The notes beneath the pieces were generated by a model, which saw only the letters and a list, made by a program, of their open reading frames with translations, did not search any database and had not been told where the DNA came from. Both the position numbers and the translations under genes were made by a program. 64,000 bases of DNA from Purpureocillium takamizusanense (lineage: Eukaryota > Ascomycota > Sordariomycetes > Hypocreales > Ophiocordycipitaceae): the NCBI RefSeq assembly GCF_022605165.1, contig NC_063068.1:5704001-5768000 (forward strand), given 5' to 3'. Shown in pieces: positions 48,099 to 60,628 of the stretch (position 1 is its first letter; the number at the start of each line of letters is the position of its first letter).

Positions 48099-49744
48099 AT
48101 GCCTGTAAGCTGTTGTCCCCCTGCTTGCTCTCACGCTGCAGCCTGCCTGCCGTGACTTGACATCGTCGTTGCTGACTCGCCGCCTCAGGGCCGTCCTGCC
48201 ACACGAGGACGTGTCGTGTCAGACGAGAACGACTCGACGCGTATCATGACACGCGCCAAGTCGGCTGCTCTCCACGTCGACGAAGCCAGCATGCCCGTCA
48301 AGGGTGCCCTGCAACCGAAGAAGTCGGCCTTGAACGCCAACAATACCGGAACCCAACGGAGTCGCGCCGCACTCGGCGATGTCAGCAATGTCGGCAAGGC
48401 AAATGTGACGGAGGGCAAGAAGGCGGCCGGTGGCAAGGTCGGATTGGTCTCCAAGGCTGCACACCCCACTGGAGTCCAAAAGACGCGTCCTGCGAGCCGT
48501 GCTGCCCTCAGCACCAAGACCTCCAACGCGCCGGAGAGCAAGAGGGCCGGATCTGGTGCCGGAGCCATCGCTGGACCCAAGCGAAAGGTCGCGCCATCGG
48601 CTGTCAGCAGGGACGAGAATAGCGTCGAGCCGGCCGAGCCCGCTCGCAAGAAGGCACACACGGCCGCCGAGGCCAAGCGCGTTCGTGCTGAGGCAGTCGA
48701 GGCCAAGGCCAAGCCGGCGCCGCCCAAGGTCGAGGAGCCCAAGGCCGCACCGGCTCCCCCCGACAACGACGACGAGGAGCAGCCTCTTGATCTGGACCAG
48801 GAGGATCTCGACGACCCTCTGATGGTCGCCGAGTACGCCAATGAAATTTTTGAATACCTTCGCGATCTCGAGGTCAAGTCGATTCCCAACCCGCAATACA
48901 TGTCGCACCAGGACGACCTGGAGTGGAGAACGCGTGGCATCCTCGTCGATTGGTTGATAGAGGTTCACACTCGCTTCCACCTGCTCCCGGAGACTCTCTT
49001 CCTTGCTGTCAACATCATCGATCGGTTCCTGTCCGAAAAAGTTGTCGAGCTGGACAAGCTTCAGCTCGTCGGCATCACGGCCATGTTCATCGCGTCAAAA
49101 TACGAAGAGGTCCTGTCACCTCACGTCGAGAACTTCAAGCGCATCACAGACGACGGCTTCAGCGAAGCCGAGATCTTGGAGGCTGAGCGGTTTCTTCTCA
49201 GCACTCTCAACTACGACCTGAGCTACCCCAACCCCATGAACTTCCTCCGCCGGGTTTCGAAGGCGGACAACTATGACATCCAATCTCGGACCATCGGCAA
49301 GTACCTCATGGAGATCAGCCTCCTAGATCATCGTTTCATGGCCTACCGGCCAAGCCACTGCGCGGCGGCCGCCATGTACCTGGCCCGGCTGATGCTGGAC
49401 CGAGGCGAATGGGTAAGTGACAGGTCCCACGAGCGAATCGAGACCCCACTGACATGCCACTCCAGGACAAGACAATTGCACACTACGCCGGCTATGCCGA
49501 GGAGGAGATTGAGCCTGTAGTCGAGCTCATGGTCGACTATCTTGCACGCCCGGTCGTGCACGAAGCCTTTTTCAAGAAGTATGCCAGCAAGAAGTTCCTC
49601 AAAGGTATGTGTCGCGGCCAAACCCACGTCGTGACCTTGGGCTGACGTTTTGCAGCTTCTATTCTCGCCCGGCAATGGGCCAAGAAGAATGCGGAGCTTT
49701 TCGGGATCACGGATACCGAACTGTCGCTTGATCAAATCTCATGA
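48099..49744 (+). CDS. G2/mitotic B-type cyclin
   Basis: Activating partner of the cyclin-dependent kinase Cdc28/Cdc2/NimX that drives entry into mitosis; acts in the nucleus and at spindle poles. Exons 48099-48104, 48189-49412, 49466-49604 and 49656-49744 give 485 residues. The first coding exon holds only the codons for Met and Pro. A destruction box RAALGDVSN (R..L....N) lies at 61-69 and marks the protein for degradation by the anaphase-promoting complex. A Lys/Ala/Pro-rich linker leads to the cyclin box, with the hallmark RTRGILVDWLIEVH, then LAVNIIDRFLS and ITAMFIASKYEEV; the second cyclin fold follows (PNPMNFLRRVSKAD through HYAGYAEEE). It is the likely orthologue of Aspergillus NimE and yeast Clb-type cyclins. 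Confidence 0.95.
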
Positions 49745-51007
49745 TTACGACAGCACCCTGGCAAGGCATCAGACGCTCGCTTGACAGTAGTTCACCTATG
49801 ACTGCCGCACTCGGCTTCATGGACACTGTCAGCCAGTCGTGGAAGACAACGACGTTGTCTCCTATGGTAACGCATCAACGGCTGCTGTCCCGCGCGCTAC
49901 CGCCCGCTAGGTGGTGGCACTTTTTTTCTGCCCGACGCCCTCGACCAAGGTTGAAGGGCATTGGGGCAAAGACGGGTCCTTGGAATGACCCGTCACATTA
50001 TTCCCGTCTGATTTCTGGCAGCTCGCATCTGCATTTGTCGTCTTTTCACGTATTTCAGCATGGAATTGTACACATCGTTTACACATGGCGCTCGGAGTCC
50101 TTGACAGAGAAGGGGAGCGACGACACGGTTGGGCAGGGCTGGAGTTGACTGCTCTGGCGGTCGGTACGGCACGGGGTTTGGGGTTCGGCACCTGCAGAAG
50201 GGGCAGCCACCACGGAGCTGCGCTTTGGTGTGGGCAACACAGCGGTATGCTTTGGTCTCCAGATGAGGCACGGCCAGACCACGTGGGGATTTGAGCATCT
50301 TGGTGAAATAGGGCGACCAGCTCCCCATGGTCTGTCGGCGGCTTTATTACTGGATAGACGGCGAAGGCGAGGAGGCCGAAGGGGTGTACATATATCATGA
50401 TCGGATCGCAGGCGTGTTTGGGAACAGAAATGAGACTTATTGCATACAAGCATATTGTGATACAAGACGAGAGGACCCCTTGTTGCAAAAGTCTGCTGGT
50501 GCTGGATTATGACCACGTACGGAAATGTACTTCGTACTAACTAGGGAAACGTCGTTGTCGTAGCATCGCCAGTACCTGCAGTGGAGTGCTTCGATATGCG
50601 GGGCCACAGCGTGTGGGTACGAGGCTGACGACGGGAGCCGCCTGTTTGGGTGGTTAGTGCCGTGGCCATTGAGCGCTGTGCCCGCAGCCTTTCAGCGACG
50701 GACGTCTCGCTAGTAGTGGGTTGGGTTCGTCTGTGAGTCTCTGCAGCCTTGCCACATCCACGTCTCAACCTCACATTACATTGCCCTCCTGCCCTGCATG
50801 ACACGGCTCGAGTCGGCGCTCGCAATCAGACATTTGGCAAAACACGCGAGAAAAACCGCATTTTCGCGCAATCTCCAAGGCCTCTGCGAAGTGGCTCGGG
50901 CGGGTCAGCTCCGCAGCTACGCTCGAGGCAGGCTGCTTGGCGTTTGAATCTGCGCAGAGGCGCTGAGGAGAGATCTCTCTCACAAACACACGTCGCCCGC
51001 TCCCGCC
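49745..51007. other. Intergenic region between cyclin B and THO3
   Basis: About 1.26 kb between same-direction genes. It includes a GTACTTCGTAC element at 50527-50537. No gene seen. Confidence 0.45.
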
Positions 51008-52304
51008 ATGGCGCCGGTGCTGAGGCCCAGGCAAAGCTTACCCCAGGATAAGTTCTCGGGGTACTTTTCCAACCTGAAGAGCCAGGCGTACACGGATCCC
51101 AGCTCGTCGAGAGGGGCCGGCACTCACAGGTATGTCGCACCGCGAAAGACTTTCTCGAGCTCCGAGTTCCGCCATCGCGTTGGCTGGGCGAACTGAGTTG
51201 ACTGGTGGGGAGTTGAAGCATACGATCTATTGCGTGGAACCCTCAAGGAACGCTCGTGGCAACGGGGTCGGCAGATAAGACGCTGCGCGTATGTGAGTTT
51301 GTCCCGGCGCCATCAATCCTGGCCTTGGGAAGGGTGCGTCTGACATAGTCGCAGGGAACCCGGAGAAGCCACACGTCAAGTTCTCTACGGAGCTCAAGGG
51401 TCACTCGGCCTCGATTGAGAAGGTTGCGTTCAACCCGACAAAGGACGCCGAGCTGTGCAGCGTGAGCAGCGACGGCGTTGTCAAGTTCTGGGACGTGCGC
51501 ACCAAGGCGTGCTTCAACGAAGTGCGAGGGCTGGGCGATGCGCTCAGCCTCGTGTGGGCTCCTGACGGGCAGACGCTGCTGGTTGGCAACCGGGACGATG
51601 TCGTCTTCGTCCTTTCGCCGTCACAGTCGACGCCGGTGTCGTCCCATCAGCAGCCGGTTCAGACGAACCAAATCAGCTTCTGCTGGGGCGGCGAAAAGGC
51701 CTTCCTGGCGACGGGAGACGGTCGGACACGGATACTGACGTACCCCGGTTTCGAGCCCGTCTTCAACCTCAACTACGGGCCTGAGCCGAGGGAGTTTAAG
51801 CTCCACGGCCACACGTCTTCGTGCCTCACGGTAGAGCTGCAGCCGACGGCGAGATATGTTGCGACGGGGGGGTCGGATTCCATCATCTCGCTGTGGGACA
51901 CAACAGACTTGATCTGCCAGCGGACCTTGTCGGGGATATCGGGACCGGTAAGGAGTATCAGTACGTCTGGCCGCCGTCTTGTCGAGCGTTTTTCCACGCT
52001 TCCTGTGTTGACTTTTTGGCCAGGTTTCACATTTGACGGCAGCTACATTGTTGCCGGGAGCGACGAAGGTAACAATGTCCCTCCGTGCCGTTGGAAATTA
52101 TCCTATTCCTGGGAATTTGCGCTGACACGACACAACGCAGGGAGCGGCGTCGAGGTCTATCACGTCGAAACGGGAGACCACGTGCACACCTTCAAGACAG
52201 CGGGCTCATCACCAGTGGTCGCATGGGCGCCGACACGCTACTGCCTGGCTTATTGCGATCTCGGCGTGCTGAGGATCGTTGGCGTCGATCCGGATCGCAA
52301 GTAA
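51008..52304 (+). CDS. THO3: THO complex WD40 subunit (Tho3/Tex1, THOC3)
   Basis: Beta-propeller subunit of the THO/TREX complex, which packages nascent mRNA and couples transcription to export. Exons 51008-51129, 51219-51292, 51355-51960, 52024-52068 (45 nt) and 52141-52304 give 336 residues, within the normal 320-390 range. WD-repeat segments include SIAWNPQGTLVATGSADKTL then RVWNPEK, KVAFNPTKDAELCSVSSDGV then VKFWDVR, LTVELQPTARYVATGGSDS then ISLWD, and FTFDGSYIVAGSDEGSGVEV. These match THOC3/Tex1 rather than other WD40 families. The start MAPVLRPRQSLPQDKF has the context CCGCCATGG. Intron lengths are 89, 62, 63 and 72 nt. Confidence 0.92.
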
Positions 52305-53770
52305 AGGCAAGGGGGGCGGTGGCGGGGCGGGATGGGATGGGATGGGCTGAGCTGTCAGGACAAGACATTTCGATGATTCAGCCCTGGCTGAGGAAGGAGC
52401 CAGAGAAGATGTTGTTGATGCAGATTCGATGCGGCGGCGAGAATGGTGAGACACGCCTCAAGATGCTCTGAAGTGAGTTCAATGGTGGTGGCATTGCGAC
52501 TGTCGCATCCGTGGCGGTGGTGGTGGAGGGCCAGTCTTCCAAGAATAGCAACCAGCCCGGGAGCGCGCTCCAGCCAGACCGGCCTGCAGGATGATGACAT
52601 GACAAAAGGTCGGATGGGGGTGGTGCATACAGACAAGCTGAACACGTGCCACAGCAGTGGTGGTAATACATGCACAGCAAGCTGCTTGGTTCGCGGTGTA
52701 CGGAGTAGTGGTGGTGGTGGTTACAATTTAGTTAGTGCGTCAGCGCGGGCGAATGTGGTACCGGCAGTAGGTCCACGGCTGGCAGGCAGGACACGGATAC
52801 GACGGGAGCGACGGCGGGTCAAATCTGACGGGCCGCAGGGCGGTTGACGGTTGAAATCTCTCTCGGCAATGAGAACCGTCAAGCTGCGTGTGTGCATGCA
52901 TCGGCGGGCCGGCCGCCCGCGCGGCATGGCGGAGGCAGTGCAGGTGCGTAGGATGGAAGAGAACATTTCATCCTTGGGGGCTCTCCCGATGCCCGCCTTG
53001 ATTGAGTTACTTCTCTCATCAGCAGGAGCCGCGCAGGTTATACGCGATTGCCTGGTCTGCGTTGGAGTTGCCTACCCTGCAGGCCCTCCGGCTCGATCGG
53101 TCGGTCGTGATCGGCACGTCTGCGGTGGGTGACCGCATGTGTTAAGAGAGAGAAGAAGCAAAAAATTACATTCTGGTGTGACCGGTGGCTTGTCGTCTAC
53201 CCTGTATGCACGCAAGTAAGCAAGGGGGATGGGATAGTACTGGTTCGGTTACGTATGTACGAAGTAGGTATAAGCATTTGGGTGCGAAGTACGTGTTGGG
53301 CGGGCTGGGCTGGCTTCTTCGTTGATCGCGTTGCGATGGACACGTACACAATATGGGTAAGGTAGTAAGTCACTACTAAGGTACGTGCAGTATGCCACAA
53401 AAGTAGTACAATACGTAGCAGCAGTAGTTTACACCTTTACCACGTGGGGAACCCAACGTGCATTCACGCGTTGGTCGCGCGCACAGCGAAAAAGAAGATG
53501 GTAACTGAGGTACCCAGGTGCAGGAGCCGACCCAGCCGGTTGGGAACCCGTTGCTGCAGCTGTTGCTGATCCCGTTGGTTGTGTCGCTCCCCAGTGCGTG
53601 CTGCTGCTCCCAGCGCGGTGGTTACAACTCCATGAGTGGTCCTAGGTCGGTACCCTGTTCCGTCTGAACGGCCTGCTAGGTACCTAACGTATGCACGGCC
53701 AAAGAGTGGGGGTTTATAATGTGCAAAGGGATGTCCGTGAAGGGAAAAGAAAGGCTTGCCCCACGATGGC

Positions 53771-53771
<1 letters not shown>

Positions 53772-53802
<31 letters not shown>
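53772..53802. repeat. CTG trinucleotide repeat
   Basis: About ten tandem units in a gene-free region; open in both strands over short frames but with no gene context. Confidence 0.85.
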
Positions 53803-55231
53803 ACGCGCACGGGCGCAACTCCCCGATCAAAGGTACACAAAGTCAGTGTGAGCGGGCGGTGGGTGATCATTGAGGGGTCGGCCAGCAAGGTTGGGACGAG
53901 AACAGTAACATGTGAAAGGGTCGTCATGGTCGAGGCTTTGCTTTCTTCGGCCTGGCCCCCCTTTCCCCTGGAAACACGACGGCGTACTTTGTAGGGAAGC
54001 GGGCAGAGCGGAGATAACTCAACACCTTATTACGCGTGTCTGTGCAACGAAGCGTAAGGTACAACTTGGTTGAAATACCAGCAATTCCATGTGGGCATGT
54101 GGCCGTTGTTGGGGAATTGCGGACGAAGTGGGTACTCTGTACAGTAACTTACTTCGGCCATAGGGCTGGTGGTGGTGTTGGGGAAGAACGCCGCAGGTCC
54201 CATCGACGCCAACGGGGGTACGTACCTGTAGTAGTACATTGACACGTCTCGGGCATGTGAAGCCCCCGCTCACCTGCCCGCCCGCTTGGGAATCGGCAAA
54301 CTGGGTCGGCGCGCAATTCCACTTCCCACGAGGCTAGGCTACGACGACGTGACGCGGGCATGCGATGCGACGACAGGGCTCACTCACAAGCATGAAAGAA
54401 GGGGGGGCCAGGGGACAGACAGACAGACAGACCGGCGGACGAAAAGAGGGTCGCGATGCCAGGGGAGGTAGGAACGGGCAGACTGCGGCTGGGGCAATGC
54501 TCCCATCATCATGGGACTTGCGACGCCCTTGCATCTCCTTCCGCCCCCGGGTACCTCTGCCGTGGTGTGCCGTCGAACGAGGGGTAGTGAAACAACAAGG
54601 TGGGAGAGGGGCTTTGATGGTGCTACAGTCCATCAGATAGTACAATGCACTGCTGAGAGGGTCAGGACAGGCGCGGGGCTCGGCAATCGCCAATGCGGCG
54701 GGTGGCGCTTTGGCCCAAAGAGCTACGTACGACGCACGTCCCGACCACGGCCAAAGTTTGTGTGGTGGTGGTCGTGGTGGTTCGTGCGTGTGCGTTGTGC
54801 TATCACTGCTATGTATGTACAGTACGTAGTAGGCACGAAACAGGAATACCTCGAATGGCATTTCCGGGGTTGGCAAAGGCGAGCAGCCGAGGCACGGCAG
54901 CCATGATGACGCCAGGAACGGGATTGGGGGTTGATGTGTTACGTATGCGTACGTACGTACGAAGTACATACTGCATAGTATACATACGTGCATGCATGCG
55001 TGACGTGACGCCTCTGTTGGTCACCGCATCGATCTGAGTCACTGACGGAAGGGAGAGGGACAGAGAAAAGGAGAGAGACTCGTTCGACGCTTGGGTGGCG
55101 GGCAAATTCATACTGCTGGCCGAAGCGTCGTCCCGTCCGTCATCCGGGGAGGACGCATGGCGGCGGCGGCGGCGGCGGAGGACAGCCACATTGTAACAAT
55201 GCCTGACGACAGCAGATGGCAGGATGAGAGG

Positions 55232-55254
55232 AGCAGCAGCAGCAGCAGCAGCAG
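55232..55254. repeat. AGC trinucleotide repeat
   Basis: About seven tandem units in the gene-free region upstream of the Zn2Cys6 gene; the same unit family as the CTG tract at 53.8 kb in the opposite orientation. Confidence 0.8.
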
Positions 55255-57012
55255 CCGGGCGGCACTTGATGTGTGCGGGCTGCACATAGCCCAGAATGTA
55301 GGTGTGCAGGTGTGCAGTGGAGGGTCTGTCGTTTGTCGTACGGGCTCGTATGTGTGAGAGAGAGCGAGTGAGACGTGCCGTGTGCTTCCGAACTAAATAC
55401 AGGGCTCGGATGTTCCACGCCAAGCGGCGACGGTCCAGGCGAGGGGTCGTGTATCTAATCGATCCCATCGCCCTCACAGACGAGTGAGCGCTGTGAAAGG
55501 CAGTCCCGATGTTCTTGCCTCTGGACTTTGGTGCATCACAAGGCATTTCAGGGTAACTACCGTACATACTAAGTTAGTCCCTTGATGTAGAGCGGCGTCT
55601 CGGTGGGGGGAAAAACTGGCGCTTCACTAACTTGAAGCTTTGTTGGTGCGGAAACTTCAGCGCCCCCCGGCCCCGGGGTCGTCAAGGTGTCGAAGAGTCG
55701 GTGCACTCACTCACACAGTCACTGGTGGGCGCAGCCGTTGCAGCGCCGCGCTCCCGCACGAGGGTTTATTAGCACTGAATGTTTGTCATTTGTGTCACCA
55801 TGGATGCCCCCCCCCCCTCCTCACCGTTGGACGGACTTGAAGTTGGCTCCCGTCTTGTTCAGTCGAGTCTCGCTGTCTCGGCGATACCGACGGTAATACT
55901 CCTAAAATACCAAACAAAAAAAAGTATCAAGTATTGCTGTCGATTGCAGGCGCGCAAAGACGAGCCTGTCTCGTCGTCGACTTTTTCTTGGAGGGCCGTG
56001 CCCAAAGATGACCACCCCACCCACCACCACCACCACCATGGCCCGACGGGGCGCGCTGGCCAAAAACCTCCCCCATCCCAGTCAACCGCCATTCCCCCCC
56101 TACCCCAGCTGATGCGGGCGGGCGGCTGGGCCCCACTGGGGTCAGCACACAGAGGGCGCGTTGATTGACGGGATGGACGGGGGGGGAAACGATGGATGAG
56201 TGAATGAATGGATCACGGCAGCCGCGCCAGGCAGCCAGGAGGCCACCTAATAACGACCTACCTGGCTAGTTAACTCGGGTACCTGTACTATATTCGCATG
56301 CGCGTTCGTGCACACCCCGCGCTGGGTTGGGCTACCGCTGGTCTCTTTGCGGCGCACACCTGCAGCAGCGTTGAGCCACCAGCCAGCACCAGCAGCCCCC
56401 GGGCCCGTCCAGTCCACCGGGCGGTGCGGAGTCGAGGCGGAGTCCGCCTTGGTCCTCGCGGGCGGGAGGCGGCCGACCATTTGGACAAGTGGTCTGGTCT
56501 GGCTGGGTCGTGGCCTGGTTGACTGACGCAGGAGGCAGCCACGCGGTGCGGTGGATCCCTACGTACATACCTACACGTAGCCGTCGTCGTTTGGTGGTGG
56601 CTCTGGCGCCGCGCCGCACGCCCGTTTTTGTCGTTCGTGGTCGTGAAGAGCTTGGTTGATGATGATGATGATGATGGATGAGCGAGGATGGGTGGGTGGG
56701 TGCATCCGTCCAGCGGCCCCCGTCGGTGGGTTCCCGCCCCAGGCCCCAGTGAGCTTCCGACGCGCACCACAGAAGCAAGGCATGGCAAGACAAGGCATCA
56801 ATCTACAGCACTCCATTTCCTAGCGCTGTCTCCATAGTTCTTCACCCGCTGCCGTTAGTGCTCCCAACCGCCTCCGCCTCCGCCGCCGCCGCCGACGCCG
56901 CCAAAATCCGAGCCCGTCTTTCTAGGCCGGCCCCAGCTTCACGCCCCATCATCCCGTTCTCCAACACCACAACCATCCGTTTCACTCTCCATCTCCTCCC
57001 CTCCCGAGTCCC

Positions 57013-57294
57013 TTGATCAAACGACAACGACGACGAACGGGCCGCGACCCGAATTGCGAGCCTGAGCCTTGCCCCTCATCGGCGCACGACTTTCATCCTC
57101 CCAAACGAGCCACGCCTGCCGCAGCGCATCTGCAGCGCACTGCCAGGGCTCTTTCACCCCCCCGCGCCGGGAGGATCGGGGCGCTGCGTCCCGCTCACAA
57201 GCTTCACCCCCCGACTGACGAAGCGACGCCTTGTGCGCCCGCTGGCCGTCGCCTCTCATCCTGTATCACCGTCGCACACGCGCATATACCCTAG
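57013..57294 (+). other. Possible upstream open reading frame in the Zn2Cys6 leader
   Basis: A 93-codon frame ends 62 bases before the main ATG. A second ATG at 57231 opens a frame that overlaps the main start. If the mature leader includes them they could lower translation. The peptide has no recognisable similarity. Confidence 0.3.
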
Positions 57295-57356
57295 TACAAA
57301 AGCCCCCTTCGACACAAGGCGTTCGTCAAACGCGATTAAGCTCACGACCGCCCACC

Positions 57357-60272
57357 ATGCCTGGGTCCTCGGACAACGGCTCCTCGAGCAACGGCAAAGA
57401 GGTGCCCCAGAGCCCGCCCGGCAGCGATACCATCCACGCCGCCTCCGCCGGCGACTCCGCCATTCCCGACAATGCCAGCGTCCCCAAGCCCAAGCGCCTC
57501 GCGTGCATGATCTGCCGCAAGCGCAAGCTCAAGTGCGATGGCGTGAGGCCCAGCTGCAGTACATGCTCGCGCCTCGGCCACTCGTGCGCCTACGACGAGC
57601 AGAGGAGGAAGAGCGGCCCGAAGCGCGGATACGTCAAGGCCCTCGAGGAGCGCCTCAGTGAGTTTTTTCTTTCTTTTTTGCCCGTTCAGCGCATTTCTCG
57701 TTCTTGGTTGCTATCGACGAGGCAAGGATGGGTTCCTGGCTAACACGTACCCTCGCAGAGCAAGTCGAGACTCTGCTCAAGACGCAAGATCCGGCCCCGG
57801 CCAACACGAGCCCTTCAAAGGCCATGGGCATGTCCATGTCCGGCACGCGCAATCCCGCTGCCGCCAACGGCCTGCCCGTCGCCAACCCGCCCATGGGCAT
57901 AGCCGGAGACCACGATATGGATGGCCGGTGGCAACACTTCAACGGCGAGTCGCCGCGGCAAGGCGCCATGGACGACTTCAACTTCAACGCCAATATTGGC
58001 ATGCCCATGAACAATGTCGGCGGCAACTTCACCTGGGAGATGATCGGCCTCGGTCTCGAGGAACCCTTGCCGCCGCAGGAGACGATTGATGAGCTGCATC
58101 AGGTCTACTTTGAAAAAGTCCATCCCTCGGTGCCCATGATTCATCGCTACCGCTATCTCGCCGCCATGAATTTGTATGCGCCCCCCTCCTTGAGTAGTGC
58201 CGGACTGTGAGTTCATCCCTCTAACTTGTATGTGTGTGTGTTTAGGGCGCCAAATCAGCGACCACCAGTCTGCCTCCGCTACGCCATGTGGACGATGGCT
58301 TGCTCCATCACAGACAAGTATTCCGACCTCAAGGACCTCTTCTACCAGCGGGCGCGCAAGTATGTCGAGGCCGACTACGTCAAGGGCTACGGCGAACACA
58401 TGATTTCGGTCGCACACTGCCAGACGCACATTCTGTTGGCCTGCTACGAGATGAAGATGATGTACTTTCCCCGAGCGTGGATCAATACCGGCTCGGCCGT
58501 TCGCCTGGCGCAAATGTATGTCTTGGCCCTACGTGATGAACTCAGGATCTCTAACGCCCCCTAGGATCGGGCTGCACCGCTTAGACGGCCAAGGTCTGGA
58601 CGTGAAGCAATGTTTGCCACCGCCAAAGGACTGGACGGAACGCGAGGAGCGACGCCGTACCTTTTGGATGGCCTTTTGCGAGGATCGCTATGCCAGCATC
58701 GGCACCGGATGGCCCATGACGATTGACGAGCGCGACATCATGACCAAGCTGCCCTCCTCGGAAAGTGCCTACGACATGAGCCGCCCCGAACAGACGCAGA
58801 CTCTCGCCGAGTGCACCGGACCGAATGGGGCCGGCAAACTGTCGTCGTTTGGCGGCATCGTCCTCATGGCCTGCCTGTTTGGCCGCAACTTGGTCCATCT
58901 GCACCGTCCCGACGACGACGATCTCGACCACGACCTCAACGGCCCGTTCTGGAAGCGCCACCGCCAGATGGACAACATCCTGCTCAACACCTCGCTCTGC
59001 CTCCCCGCTCACCTGAAACTGCCGGGCGGCCTCAACAACCCCAACGTCGTCTTCACAAATATGAGCATACACACGTCGACGATTTGCTTGCACCAAGCCG
59101 CCATCTTCAAGGCCGAGAAGAATAAGCTCGCGGCGTCGGTCAGCTCCGAGAGCAAGGTGCGGTGCATAACGGCAGCCAACGAGATTGCCAGCATCATGCG
59201 GACCATTTCTCACATGGACTTGTCATCTGTAAGGACATGCCCGTGCGAATCGACATGTGGAGGATGAACGCTGACATGACTATGCGCAGATGAACCCCTT
59301 CATTTCGTTCTGTCTTTATGTGGCGGCTCGAGTTTTTGTACAGTACCTCAAGAGTCGGCCAGACGATGCGCAGACGGCGGATTCGCTACGATTCCTCCTG
59401 TCGGCCATGAACGCTCTGAAGCGCAGGAATCCCTTGACGGAGTCGTTCCTCGTCCAGCTGGACGTTGACTTTGAGGCGCTGGCCGCGCGCATCCCCAAGT
59501 TGAGGAACGCATTCCCTCGGCCCGAAGACAGCGTAAGTGGTCCACTTGCAGATGAAAGACGTTTCAATGCTAACGAGAGCAGCCTGGCATGGGCAACGGG
59601 GCTGGAGGCAAGAACCAACCCATATGTGACGACCCCGAAGGCGTGCAAGGCATCATGGCCTACCGCAACGAGTGCCACTTCATGAAGATGTCCGGGGACG
59701 ACGGCAACGCGGCGACGGCACCAGATCTGGTAGACTCAAACGAAAGCACCGCGCCGCCGGGCTTTGCGCAGGCGTGGCTCTCGGCTGACCAGCAGTCATT
59801 ACCGGTGCTGACGCCCAGTTCGGGCACCATGTACGACAAGAGCGGCGAGAACCAGGATGCGCAGGGATCGCCCGACGGCGGACCGTCGAACGGACCAACG
59901 CCAAACTCGAGCGGCACCGGGTCAGATGTCAAGCCACACTTGGGAGCCGGCCACATGAACGGAGCAGCACCGGAGGCGACGTTCCGGCCTCCCATATCAC
60001 CGCAGCAGAACATGATCAACCCCCCTCACGGCATGGACACGGCGAACCACCAGAACTTCTTTGGCGATTCGGGCTTCATCCCGCAGAGCATACCCCAGCA
60101 GGGCAACGGGTTTGGGATGCCGACCGGCTCCTGGGAGGACATGAACGGGCAGCCAGCGGGCATGCAGCATGTCGGTGAGGGTGTGCTGCGAGCTCTCATG
60201 AACATGGGCCCAATGGACGCCATGGACCTCTCGTCGTGGGACAATGGGGCCGACACACACATGAGAGGGTGA
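57357..60272 (+). CDS. Zn(II)2Cys6 transcription factor with fungal-specific middle domain
   Basis: Nuclear DNA-binding regulator. Exons 57357-57657, 57759-58173, 58246-58515, 58565-59228, 59290-59532 and 59583-60272 give 860 residues. The binuclear zinc cluster is complete: Cys50, 53, 60, 67, 70 and 77 (CMICRKRKLKC, CSTC), followed by a linker (RRKSGPKRGYVK) and a short coiled coil (ALEERLKQVETLLK) for dimerisation. The fungal_trans domain covers roughly 190-500, with HPSVPMIHRYRYL, the RRTFWMAFCEDRYASIGTGW segment and the aromatic-rich ISFCLYVAARVF. The C-terminal 230 residues are Gly/Pro/Asn/Ser/Met-rich and probably an activation region. The target genes are unknown. Members of this family regulate carbon use, secondary metabolism or pathogenicity, but the sequence alone does not choose. 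Confidence 0.93.
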
Positions 60273-60593
60273 CTCGGACGGAAGGGTGGACAGATGTTTT
60301 CTGTTTGAAACAAGAGCGGCAACGTCGGGGATCCGTCTCATTCTCTATGACGGCACGGTGGACAGCGCGGATGTGCTTTTTACGGTTTGCGAGCGCGCGC
60401 GGGCCAGCTGTGCCAGGCGGACAGCGGCATATGGGACAAATGGCGTTCAAACGATGTACTACCTGGCCGCCGACTCTCGTTTTCTATCTTTTATCCTCTT
60501 TTGGCGGCCGGGATGGTTGGTGGGCAGGCATATCTTTTGGGCGGACAGGGTGGAGGGGGATACTGATCAACAAACTAACTTACTATTTGGATG

Positions 60594-60628
<35 letters not shown>

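Larger units (their letters stand above)
52305..57356. other. Five-kilobase gene-free region upstream of the Zn2Cys6 gene
   Basis: No open frame shows a known domain. The region is full of short repeats: GGTGGT-type near 52514-52530 and 52708-52722, CTG at 53772-53802, GACA near 54415-54432, GCG near 55160-55180, AGC at 55232-55254, ATG near 56658-56677 and CGCCGC near 56880-56900. GTACGAAGTAC-type elements occur at 53257-53267 and 54957-54967, and a TAGGTACCTA palindrome at 53677-53686. The 500 bases before the next gene are C+T-rich, consistent with a long 5' leader; an upstream frame at 57013-57294 lies within it. Confidence 0.5.
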
